Below, piece after piece: positions 36,317-46,363 of a stretch of 64,000 nucleotides of DNA. The position numbers were made by a program, and so were the translations under genes. Position 1 is the first letter of the stretch. Every line of letters starts with the position of its first letter. The DNA lies in NCBI RefSeq assembly GCF_046630445.1, contig NC_092333.1, positions 312,571,001-312,635,000 of the forward strand, in the 5' to 3' direction. The notes beneath the pieces are model-generated. The model had not been told where the DNA came from. It saw only the letters and a program-made list of their open reading frames with translations, and searched no databases. Source of the stretch: Rutidosis leptorrhynchoides (taxonomy: Eukaryota > Streptophyta > Magnoliopsida > Asterales > Asteraceae).

Positions 36317-36894
36317 AATGGTGTATCCTATCGTATACACACATAAAAGGTATAATGGTTGCATAAAAGTAGCATCAGGAAGACTGGAAACAACAGTTTT
36401 GTGGAGTTATCCATCCAGCGTTCTCTGCTGTACAGGCTACCCCATCATGCGTAAGCCCTGAAGGCCGCCTAGCGTGTAAGCCCTGGCCGGAGAACGCCAC
36501 CTTCAGCGTAAATTTCGGATCACAAGTAACAGAACGTATCATCATCTGACACATGTCCCCGAGCAATCTGGTGGATCTGACACTATAAATAGACCCCTTG
36601 GGTCGTCATTTTACACAGTTCAGATATTCTGACAACTTTGAGAGCTGAGACTTCACTTCTCTTTCTCTCTCTACTTTCTCTCACTAGAAGTCATCCGGCT
36701 AGCACTCTTACGCTCTACGGATGACAGATTGATTAAGCCACCCCACAAGTTTCTACACTTGTGGACCGGGTCTGCAGGGATTATTTCCCGAGGGTAAAAA
36801 TCAATCGGCAACACTCCGCCCTCATAAAGCTAGATCACTTCTAGTATCTTGTTGAAACACTAAGCCTTACCTCATAAGGAAATAGGTGTTAACA
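36317..36894 (+). repeat. 3' LTR of the family-C element
   Basis: 578 bp from TAATGGTGTATCC to GGTGTTAACA, preceded by the polypurine tract CTGGGGGGACT (36305-36316). A TATA box CTATAAATAG lies at 36583-36592. Compared with the minus-strand solo copy at 23633-24206 it is clearly the same family. Right flank GATTG would be the target duplication; its partner is missing. Confidence 0.88.
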
Positions 36895-36989
36895 GATTGC
36901 TTAACACTTTTGTTGGAAACTATATATTATTAAAATGTAAATATTATGTGATATATTAACCTCTTAATGTGTTTGATATTGTGTGATAG

Positions 36990-37610
36990 ATGTCTACCAC
37001 TAGTACAAATCCCATCGATTCACCTAATAATAATGAAGAGTCGAATATATTTTGGGAAGATTCACAAATTCCTGAAGAAGAACCGGAAGAGGAGGAACCG
37101 GAAGAGGAGGAACTGGAAGAGGAGGAATCGGAAGAGGAGGAACCGGAAGACGAAGAGGTTCCGGAGGAAGAAATATTGATACCTACAGTAATTCGATTAA
37201 ATAAAAGAAAATCCTCAACCAACGGACCAAAGTTAATAATGGTCAATGGTGTTTCCACCGAGGAAGCAAAATATTGGGAAGATTACCAATTTTCTGATGA
37301 ATCGGATCCCAATGCGGATCCCGATGATGTTATAGAAATTACCTCGACCCAATTTAATAAAGCGAAAGAAAATAATAAGGGAAAAGGTATAACAATAGAG
37401 AAACCAGATTCCAACCCCGATGAACTTTATATGTATCGGCAACATCCGTATTTCCTAAAATGTAACAATGACCCGGGAACCTCTAAACCACCAGGTTTTT
37501 CTAAACCATTGTGGAAAACGACGACTCGTATTAGAGGAACACCATATATTCCTAGAAAATTAGGAAAACGAACCAAGTCCGAAGAAGAAGAAACCAGTGA
37601 TTCAGATTAG
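36990..37610 (+). CDS. ORF1 of element A3: acidic protein (206 aa)
   Basis: Intact second copy of the protein encoded at 2945-3544. The Glu/Pro tract is expanded in units of EEEEPEEEE type, which accounts for part of the length gain. The middle (LIMVNGVSTEEAKYWEDYQF) and C-terminal part (CNNDPGTSKPPGF, RGTPYIPRKLGKR) are well conserved. Conservation outside the low-complexity tract argues that the protein was functional for the element. I do not recognise a family. Confidence 0.75.
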   Translation: MSTTSTNPIDSPNNNEESNIFWEDSQIPEEEPEEEEPEEEELEEEESEEEEPEDEEVPEEEILIPTVIRLNKRKSSTNGPKLIMVNGVSTEEAKYWEDYQFSDESDPNADPDDVIEITSTQFNKAKENNKGKGITIEKPDSNPDELYMYRQHPYFLKCNNDPGTSKPPGFSKPLWKTTTRIRGTPYIPRKLGKRTKSEEEETSDSD

Positions 37611-37747
37611 AGGGTTGTAATCATGTTGTGTATTATATGTATTGTAGTGTGCTTGTACTTTTATGTTCTATGTAAAAATTGCTTGTATTGTTTGTTAATT
37701 ATCTTTTACGAATCTAATCCTTGTCTATTTTACATTATAAAAACAAA

Positions 37748-38440
37748 ATGGACGTTAAGGGTAGACAACCTAATATTTTAGAAGATCTACCAGAGGATAT
37801 GATTGAGGAAATCTTGTCTAGAGTCGGTCAGAATTCATCAGCACAATTAATTATGGAAAAATTAACTTGTCAAACATTTGAAAGACTTTCCAGAAATGCC
37901 TTAGTTTATAAAAGGCTTTCCTTTGATAGGTGGGGTATATCACATTGAGGAGACCGTAAGTTATGCCGTGTTTTCTTTAAATCGTTAAATGCGGGGAACC
38001 CAAATGCAATTTTACGCTACGGGTTAAGAACCTATTTTGACTCAACATATCCCAACATAGGATTTCGTGAATTAGATAGAGCTTCTAACATGCAACATAA
38101 AGAAGCATGTTATGCTTACGGTTTAGTGATGTTCGCTTCTTACCAAAGTGAGAAAAAGAACATCGGATTGCTGCTTTTAAATAAAACCTTCTCACAAGTG
38201 ACGGATTCAGTAGTTGGGGTGAGAAACAAGGTTTTTAGATTATTACGGGGCTGTTGGACATTACGAAACCCTCGTCCTTTTGACGACATTACAACATGCT
38301 GCCTAGCCAATGGTCATAACGGTTATTTTCCACAAGACCAAGGATGGGAAGTCGTCTTAGTAAAACCAGAATGCATGACTTGTTTCTGGACTTATGAATT
38401 ACGTGTCTTTATTTCCTTTGCTGAACAACTTGTGTATTAA
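37748..38440 (+). pseudogene. F-box gene of element A3 (about 230 codons, one stop)
   Basis: The most complete F-box copy. The start MDVKGRQPNILEDLPEDM leads into the F-box (residues about 8-50), with MIEEILSRVG, CQTFERLSRN and LVYKRLSF. A TGA at 37946-37948 replaces the TGG (Trp) codon of A1 right after ISH. The remaining 164 codons are open and include AGNPNAILRYGLRTYF, CYAYGLVMFAS, VGVRNKVFRLLRGCW and the CxxC tail ECMTCFWTYELRVF, ending QLVY. The region after the F-box resembles Sel1-like helices of plant At2g35280-type F-box proteins (from memory). It differs from A1 at roughly one residue in five, yet length and frame are preserved. In life it would bind SKP1 and present an unknown target for ubiquitination. 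Confidence 0.85.
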
Positions 38441-38606
38441 CTAGATTTATCTTCAAAACTGTCATGTATCAAAGTGTACTATATTTCATGTTATATGCGA
38501 AATTGTAAGTTTGAAGAATATTTGTATGTGATATATTATTATAATCAGTTTTTCATATGGAATTGTAGTAGTTGAATTGTATATTAGCTACTAAGTATGA
38601 ACTTAA

Positions 38607-38623
38607 CGGGTAGGTAGTACCCG
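38607..38623 (+). other. PPT-like hairpin upstream of gag (A3)
   Basis: CGGGTAGGTAGTACCCG, a 6-bp stem with a 5-base loop, preceded by TTAA; about 95 bp before the gag ATG. Confidence 0.7.
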
Positions 38624-38719
38624 AATTTAAACTTATAAAATGCTAATATGAAGAAAAAGCTTTTATAAATGAGTTCATATTATGCTACGAAATACTATTG
38701 ACTACTCTTAATATTCTGT

Positions 38720-40500
38720 ATGATTAACTCGATTCAGTTGGCTATTTTGAAGGAAATGGCACCGACTACTCGACACACCATGAATATGAGCGAAGAGGAA
38801 TTTAGTACCTTTCTTGCTGCAAACATAGCCGCAGTACAGGCTGCGCTACATACCAACAATAATTCTGAATCTAGCAATGCAGCTAACGGCGCAAGAAATC
38901 ATGTAGGATGCTTCTACAAAGAATTCACTGCCTGCAAACCTTTGGAATTTGATGGAACCGAAGGACCAGTTGGATTGAAACGGTGGACCGAGAAAGTCGA
39001 ATCGGTGTTTGCCATAAGTAAGTGTACTCAAGAGGACAAAGTTAAGTATGCTACACATACCTTCACAGGTACTGCGTTAACATGGTGGAACACCTATCTT
39101 GAACAGGTAGGACAAGATGCTGCTTACGCACTACCGTGGTCAGCATTCAAGCAATTGATGAACGAGTAGTATCATCCCAGAAACGAGGTCAACAAGCTCA
39201 AGGTAGAGCTTAGAGGATTACGAACGCAAGGTTTCGATATCACCACGTACGAACGACGATTCACCGAATTGTGCCTATTGTGCCCCAGAACGTTCGAAGA
39301 CGAAGAAGAGAAGATCGACGCATTTGTAAAAGGGTTACCAGAAAGGATTCAAGAAGATGTGAGTTCACACGAGCCTGCCTCCATACAAAAAGGCAAGTCG
39401 AATGGCTCACAAATTAGTGAACCAGATCGAAGGAAGGATTAAAGAGCAGACGACTGAAGAGGCTAACATGAAACAAGTCAAGAGAAAGTGGGAAGAAACC
39501 AATGACAAGAGTCACCAATACAACAACAACAATCACAACCACAATCGCAATAACTATCCCAACAACCGCAACATCAATCGCAACAACAACTTCAACAAAC
39601 GTCCTAACAACAACAACAATAACCGTCCTAACAACAATAACAACAACAACAATAGCAACAATAAGAATCCCAACAACAATCTCAATAACAACAATGGCAA
39701 CAAAAACCAAAAACAGTCATACCAAAGGTGTGAAGAGAATCACCAGGGGTTCTGCACGACATTTTGCACTAGGTGTAGAAGAAATGGTCATAGTGCAGCA
39801 AAGTGTGAGGCCTACGGACCAAAGTTTAACAGAATTAAAAGAACAAATAATGTCGAAACAGATAATGCCGCCATAGTTTGCTTCGCATGTGGAAAACCGG
39901 GCCACATTAGTAGAAATTGCCCGAATCAGGGGAATACTAGTGGGCAGGGCTGCGAAAGAGTTTTTAATATTAATACGGCAGAAGCGCAGGAAGACCCGAA
40001 GCTTGTTACGGGTACGTTTCTTATTGACAATAAATCTGCTTACGTTTTATTTGATTCGGGTGCGGATAGAAGCTATATGAGTAGAGATTTTTGTGCTAAA
40101 CTAAGTTGTCCACTGACGCCTTTGGATAATAAATTTTTACTCGAATTAGCAAACGGTAAATTAATTTCAGCAGATAATATATGTCGGGAAGGAGAAATTA
40201 AACTGGGGGATGAAACGTTTAAAATTGATTTAATACCAGTCGAGTTAGGGAGTTTTAACGTAATAATTGGCATGGACTGGTTGAAAAAGGTGAGAGCAGA
40301 GGTCGTTTGTTACAAAAATGCGATTCGCATTATGCGTGAAAAAGGAAAACCTTTAATGGTGTACGGAGAAAAGAACAACGCGAAATTAAATCTTATTTGT
40401 AGTTTGAAGGCGCAAAAACTAATAAGAAAAGGTTGTTACGTCATTCTAGCGCACATCGAGGAAGTTAAAACTGAAGAAAAAAGAACATCAGTGATGCGAA
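38720..40500 (+). pseudogene. gag-protease of element A3
   Basis: Gag from ATG 38720 (or from the ATGGCACC start). A TAG at 39167-39169 replaces a Lys codon in LMNEKY. One extra base near 39385 shifts the frame. The second open part (39402 onward) holds MAHKLVNQIEGRIKEQ, the Asn-rich spacer, CTRCRRNGHSAAKC, the zinc knuckle CFACGKPGHISRNC and the protease with VLFDSGADRSYM and IIGMDWLKK. Coding homology ends at about 40495 in the TEEKR region, before the RT. Here the DNA switches to family-B sequence; the frame then stops at 40524-40526. Confidence 0.88.
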
Positions 40501-41188
40501 TTCTGGACCATTACTCGCTTTACTAGAGATCGAGAGGAGAATAAAAAGGCAAAGAGATTCGAAATATAAGGGAAGATATAAAACCCAACAACAACCCAGA
40601 AATTACAAACCGTGCATATCAATACGTATTGCCACGTAAAGGCACAGGAAAAATTAAAAAAAACACTACAACCCCAAAATAATAGTAGAAGTAAATAAAA
40701 TCCTCCGGTAGTAGATGAAAGAGAAGAATGACAGATATGAAAGTTAGAAGTATATTAAAAATCAGAACGGGATGGAGCATTTTGAAGAATGCTTTAAAGT
40801 ATAAATTGAGGAAGAAAGAATAGAACATGTGAGATATGGAAAATAAGGAAAATAAGGGGGTGGATTTATAGTAAAATATTCGACAGTTCAATCGAAACAG
40901 ATTATTGTATTTAATCAAAGAAGATCTGGATTTCATTAATTGTCGAAGAACCAAATTTTATTACGAAGATTTTCTCTAAATTCCTTGAATTCCGGAATTC
41001 AATCCTGTATACGTCAAAAGATATGACGAATCTACATTTACTCATTTCACTCTTTCGTGATAGCTTCACTCGTACCCATCGCATAAACGAAATGTTTTAT
41101 CCATACTACTCTATGATGATAAAACTCTATTTATCAACTCATATTCGTCATAAAAATATTTTTATTGTTAGCCATGACCACCTCACTC
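40495..41188. other. Family-B 3' non-coding tail of A3
   Basis: Collinear with 62600-63980 of element B2 apart from the 613-bp insertion there. Shared runs include GAAATATAAGGGAA, AGTAGAAGTAAATA and GATATGAAAGTTAGAAGTAT. No ORF. Confidence 0.75.
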
Positions 41189-41224
41189 AAATTTCGGGAC
41201 GAAATTTCTTTAACGGGTAGGTAC
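41189..41224 (+). promoter_or_regulatory. Pre-PPT hairpin and polypurine tract (A3/B)
   Basis: AAATTTCGGGACGAAATTT at 41189-41207 and TAACGGGTAGGTAC at 41211-41224, directly against the LTR that starts TGTGATGACCC. Same arrangement as in A2. Confidence 0.8.
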
Positions 41225-41443
41225 TGTGATGACCCGGGAATTTCCGATCAAATTTAAACTTGATCTTTATATGTTTCCGACATGATAAGCAAAGTCTATT
41301 TAATTGAATCTCATAAATGTTGAACTGTGCTCATGTATACAATTGACCTTTGGCTATTCCCGATGATTCACGAACAATTGTTTGTAGATAAATATATATA
41401 CATATATATATATATATATAATATATAATTTCTATACATAAGT

Positions 41444-41448
<5 letters not shown>

Positions 41449-41504
<56 letters not shown>
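41449..41504. repeat. (TA)n microsatellite in the B1 LTR
   Basis: About 56 bp of pure TA, with a shorter TA run just upstream at about 41392-41420. Confidence 0.9.
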
Positions 41505-41509
<5 letters not shown>

Positions 41510-43571
41510 TAAATATTAAAGATTCAATATACCATATAATTAGTAAATATGACATGATTAATAAATTATAATATATAATTATAAGTTTGAATATAATTGT
41601 TATATTAATATTTTATCATTACTTTCATTGTTATTATTAATGTTAATAATAAATATTTTTATTATTAATATTTTTATTTCTAATATGAAATTTGATATGT
41701 ATAAGTTATTATATTATTATTATTATTACTCTTGTTATTATTATTTATTATTAGTCACAAATAATATTATTATTACTATTTTTATTAATTATTATTAATT
41801 ATTATTATACTCTTGAAAATTATCATTATAGTTATTATTAATATCATCATATTATTATTATCATTATTTTTAAATTTATTATTTGTACCTTGTCAATAAT
41901 AAAAAATATTGTTATTATTAAATTAATTATTATTAATAGTAGTATGTTTATTCTTATTAAAAATAAATGATATTCTTGAAATTAATAATGGATTTATGTA
42001 GTTAAGTAATATTACAAAAGTTAATATGTTATATACATATATACATACACAGATAGATATCAGATCAGATATATACTAAAATACAAATACTGTTATATAG
42101 ATAAATACATATATAAATACAGTATATACATATCTAAATATAGGATAGATACGTAATCAGTTTAATATCATTATCAATCGGTAAAGGATTTTGGATTCTG
42201 TTTTTAGAATTTGAAGTAGAACTATTTCAGTAGTAGTAAACTTCAAATTCAGTTTGCCATCCCTCTCAACTTTTTATTATTTTTCAATATTTCTGTACTA
42301 GCTCAATATTCTGTGATTGTTTGGAAAAGCTCTTGTCGACTTCCAATCAGAAAATCCCAAAAATCTGTTGCACGTATCCATCTGTAATCTCTCTTTTCTT
42401 CTTCTGATTGTCACTTGTGTACTTCTTGTCCGTAATATTGTTATACGTCGATATTTGGCTCGCTGCAGTCCAATTTAAAATCAAATCCTAATACAGCAAC
42501 AATCTAATTTCATTACACTCTATAAAGTTGCTGCTTGTTGTAAAATAAAGGAGAAAATATCAAATAACCATCACTTAACCACCTTTCCTCGACCATGCCA
42601 CCCTACAACACAACCATGGCAAACCACCCTCATCATCACCACAACATTCGAAACTGTTCCATTTTGTTGTTGATGTTTGTTGCTATCGTGGTCAACCAAA
42701 ACCGCCACCTATCTACAACACCACATAATGTTCTCGTTTCTATTTCTTGTATACATCCGAAAGCTATAAACACGACCCTCTTCAAAGCATCACCTTGCAA
42801 CTGCCATTACTTCTGTTTCTGCTCAATACCATGACTAATGTAAATCACCATTCCTTTTACTCTTTCTCTCTTCTTGAACCATAAATGCCACTCACTCACT
42901 TGTATATGTTCCTATTAAAATTTATATAAAGAAACCGATGCTTTCCTTTTCCTTTTTGCCCCATATGCTAATATATATATCTGTTTCAATCTCAACCTAC
43001 CCCAAAACCAAACACATTCGGCTATTTATCTTGCATGATTGGTCAATAAACTAATGATAATACATATTCTATTTTTCATTAGTGGACGACAAAAGAAATA
43101 ACACTCACTTGTCCACTTGTTCATGAAAGTTGATTTCGACGCAATAGATAACGAATAAGAAAACGTTTTGGTGATAAGGACAATTAACAAATGTTTATCA
43201 TTGCTTCTATGCTGCGTACTTTTCTTTCCCTTTCCCTATTCGATTAACAATTGATAAGGAATCCAAGGAAAAATGAATTTTTCATTTACTTTCACAACTC
43301 ATTTGCAGACAAGTGCCGAAATAATTAAAAGAAAAGTAATGGATTTGGTGAGAATTTAGTGGGATTACTTTAAACAATCAATGATTAATTAATTCACCTT
43401 GGCTCCTGATCGAAATAATGATGAAACTGGGGCTTCGGTTTTCCTTTTAACAAATCGGATATGCATGGGCCGAAAATGAATATGGGTCGAGGCCTGTTTA
43501 ATGCTTCAGTTAAGAATACTATGCCGGGTTAAATAGAATTGAAGCTGGGATATAATAGATAAATTGAAATA

Positions 43572-43636
43572 GACAAATGGTTAGGCTTTGGTGTTGTTGA
43601 GCAAGGGGTTGCGGGTTCAATCCCTGCCACTGGCTG
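43572..43636 (+). other. tRNA-like segment in the B1 LTR
   Basis: AATGGTTAGGC (box A-like, 43576-43586) and GGGTTCAATCCC (near-perfect box B, 43613-43624), the spacing of a tRNA gene. A TTA-rich tract follows. The equivalent place of the solo LTR at 21331-25357 has a similar segment; the B2 LTR has none that I can see. It may be the head of an old tRNA-derived SINE. Confidence 0.45.
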
Positions 43637-45616
43637 TTTCTATATTTTTTAAGCTTGTCTCCTTTTAAAGGTAGTATTATTATTTTTATTATTATTATTA
43701 TTGTTATTGTTATTGTTATTATTATTATTAGTATTATTTATTATCTATGATTGATTGTTATTAAGTAAAATAAATATTATTGTTATTATTGATTATCATT
43801 ATTATTATTCTACCATTAGGGTTAATACTACAATTAAACTAGTATCATAATTACTATTAGCAATAAAATTATTAGTTTTACGGTTATTATAATTATCATT
43901 ATTATTGTTATTATTAAAAATAATTATTTGCTAAAACTTTCATCTTTACTTTATCATTATTAGTAAAACTATCATTTTTATTAAAATTACTACTATTATT
44001 ATTATTATTTTTAATTTAGGAATTCTACAATTATTAATTTCACAAAACTAAAGATTTATATATATAAAATATATTTACCACATAAAGTATATTAATATTA
44101 CATAAAATTATGTTTTAACTAATATTATTGATATAACATTAACTAAATATCAAATAAGTATCATAATGTATTATAAGTATTAATAAGATTATATATAAGA
44201 TTATTGATCTTAATACATAACAAAATATGTAAACTTAATTGATTTATATTATAGTGTGTTAATATATATATAAATGATATAGGTTCGTAAATCCGAGGTC
44301 AACCATGCATTGTTCAATAAAGTCCTATGTATTTTTACTACAAAATACATTAGGTGAGTTTCATTTGCCTTTTTACCCTTTATATTTTTGGGCTGAGAAT
44401 ACATGCACAATTTTTATAAATGTTTTACGAAATAGACACAAGTAATCGAAACTATATTATATGGTTGAATGATCAAAGCCGAATATGCCCCTTTTTCTTG
44501 GTAACCTAAGAATTAGTAAACCGATCTACTAATTGACGCGAATCTTAAAGATAGATCTATTGGGCCTAACGAACCCCATCCAAAGTACCGGATGCTTTAG
44601 TACTTCGAATTCGTTTTATATCATGTCCGAAGAATTTCCCGGAATGATAGGGGATATTCTTATATGCATCTTGTTAATGTCGGTTACCAGATGTTCAATC
44701 CATATGAATGATATTTTTGTCTCGATGCATGGGACGTATGTTTATGAGAAATGGAAATATGAAATCTTGTGGTCTATTCAAATTATGAAATGATTATTTA
44801 TGATAAACTAATGAACTCACCAATCTTTTGGTTGACACTTGAAAGCATGTTTATTCTCAGGTACGAAAGAAATCTTCTGCTGTGTATTTGCTCATTTTAG
44901 GGATATCACTTGGAGTCATAAATGGCATATTTCAAAAGACGTTGCATTCGAGTTGTTGAGTTCATCTAGATTGTTATTAAGTCAAATATAGTTAGATATA
45001 TTATGAAATGGTATGCAGGACGTCAACTTTCGATGTAATGAAAGATTGTCTTTTTTAAAAAACGAATACAATGTTTGTAAAATGTATCATATAGAGGTCA
45101 AGTACCTCACGATGTAATCAACTGTTGTGAATCATTTATAATCGATATGGACTTCGTCCAGATGGATTAGGACGGGTCTTTACAGTTGGTATCAGAGCGG
45201 TGGTCTTAGCGAACCATGTCTTGCATTAGTGTGTCTAACTGATAGTTGTTAGGATGCATTAGTGAGTCTGGACTTCGACCGTGTCTGCATGTCAAAAGTT
45301 TTGCTTATCATTTCGTGTCGGAAATCATCTGCTTATCATCCTTAGGAAATTACCTGCTTATCATTCTTAGTCTAGACACATCTTACTGCATTGATTGTAT
45401 TAATAGTGTATAGACAAATTCATATCTTAGCATATCTGCTAATTCATATATTAGCGTATCTGTTACTATTACCTTTGCCTGACAGCTTTCGTAGATTCCT
45501 CCGTAACTTATGAGATTTTAGTATTATATATGCATATGTAAATTATGTATTGCAGGATACTAATCTACATCCTATAATCTATTTCTTATCGAAAATCCTT
45601 CATCTGATCGTACGAG

Positions 45617-46128
45617 ATGAATCCTTCAACTAGTTCGAGTCCCTCGGAATCCGACAGCTATTCCGATAGTTATCCCGACAGTTATTCCGAATGGATAGTC
45701 ATCTAAGCTCCGGAAGCAACGTCACCATAATGAATCAACCAATCATCCATCCCCAATTCATCTGATGGATTCATAGTCGACTTAATCAATGGAGACGCGC
45801 AGAAGACGATCCCTTCCACTAATCCAATTCACCTTTTGGCGAAGAATCTGAAGCACTTACCGGCGAACCCGTTCGTAACACCATTTTCACCCTCATTTCC
45901 CGAATATCTCACCACGACTATATCATAACTCAGATTCTAAACCTTATTCATTCGCTCGTTCCGACCGACAATTATCCCGGAGTAATCGAAGAGGTCAACG
46001 AGCTTCGCGCTCGAGTAATCAATTTGGAGAACATGGTGCAACACTTACCAGCTTCAGCAACATCACCGACACCAACAGTACCATTAGTAACAGCACCTGT
46101 ATCATCAACAATCCTTGCCTCAACATAA
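45617..46128 (+). pseudogene. ORF1 remnant of B1
   Basis: Starts MNPSTSSSPSESDSYSDSYP and stops after 29 codons; further stops and shifts follow. The C-terminal part is still readable as PGVIEEVNELRARVINLENM, a short heptad-like helix that is nearly the same in B2 (52619-53117). It sits where ORF1 of family A lies but has no clear similarity to it beyond a Ser-rich start. Function unknown. Confidence 0.55.
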
Positions 46129-46346
46129 TCATCGTTCTACGTATCGTTCTATCTATTTTATCTTTGTTCGACATAGCGATTATGTAATCTCTAATGTTTT
46201 ATAGATTATGTATCTTAGTTCTATATTAACTCATTAAATCTATGATTACATCTGAAGAAAATATATATGTATATATGTTTTCATAAAGATTGTAATTAAA
46301 AAAAAAAATTCTTTTGTACAAACTGTTAATGATGAAAATATTTTAA

Positions 46347-46363
46347 CGGGTAGGTAATACCCG
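46347..46363 (+). other. PPT-like hairpin, B1 internal region
   Basis: CGGGTAGGTAATACCCG preceded by TTTTAA; 6-bp stem. Kept in place although no gag follows. Confidence 0.7.

Larger units (their letters stand above)
32050..36894 (+). mobile_element. 3' portion of a family-C (Tat-like Ty3/gypsy) element
   Basis: Contains a non-coding stretch, an antisense multi-exon gene, a polypurine tract and a 3' LTR. No gag or pol domain is visible. Antisense extra genes between pol and the 3' LTR are known from the Tat lineage of plant Ty3/gypsy elements, which is why I assign it there. Its 5' half has been removed or lies elsewhere; the left edge is the LTR of A2. On the right it had inserted into A3 about 110 bp after the PBS position. 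Confidence 0.75.
36895..41224 (+). mobile_element. Element A3: family-A internal region fused to a family-B 3' end
   Basis: Starts GATTGCTTAACACTTTTG, matching A1 from about 2848, so PBS and LTR are missing on the left. It carries ORF1, F-box gene, hairpin, gag and the start of protease/pol. At about 40491-40503 homology switches to family-B non-coding DNA (matching 62600 onward), which continues to the hairpin, PPT and a family-B LTR. RT, RNase H and integrase are absent. Confidence 0.85.
41225..45184 (+). repeat. Family-B LTR (B1), with PPT on its left and PBS on its right
   Basis: 3960 bp from TGTGATGACCC to GACGGGTCTTTACA. It serves at once as 3' LTR for A3 and as 5' LTR for the B1 internal region. 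Its centre is TTA/ATT-rich (about 41560-41950 and 43670-44020). A block at about 44385-44700 matches family-A LTRs closely. ORFs such as the one at 42595-42834 lie in this LTR and are not supported as genes. Confidence 0.9.

Noticed and set aside
42595-42834. 79-codon His-rich ORF
   Set aside because: Within the B1 LTR and in the same ACC-rich part as the previous item; not open in the other LTRs.
43572-43636. A functional tRNA gene
   Set aside because: Box A and B match, but I cannot pair an acceptor stem or a clear anticodon arm; kept only as a tRNA-like segment.
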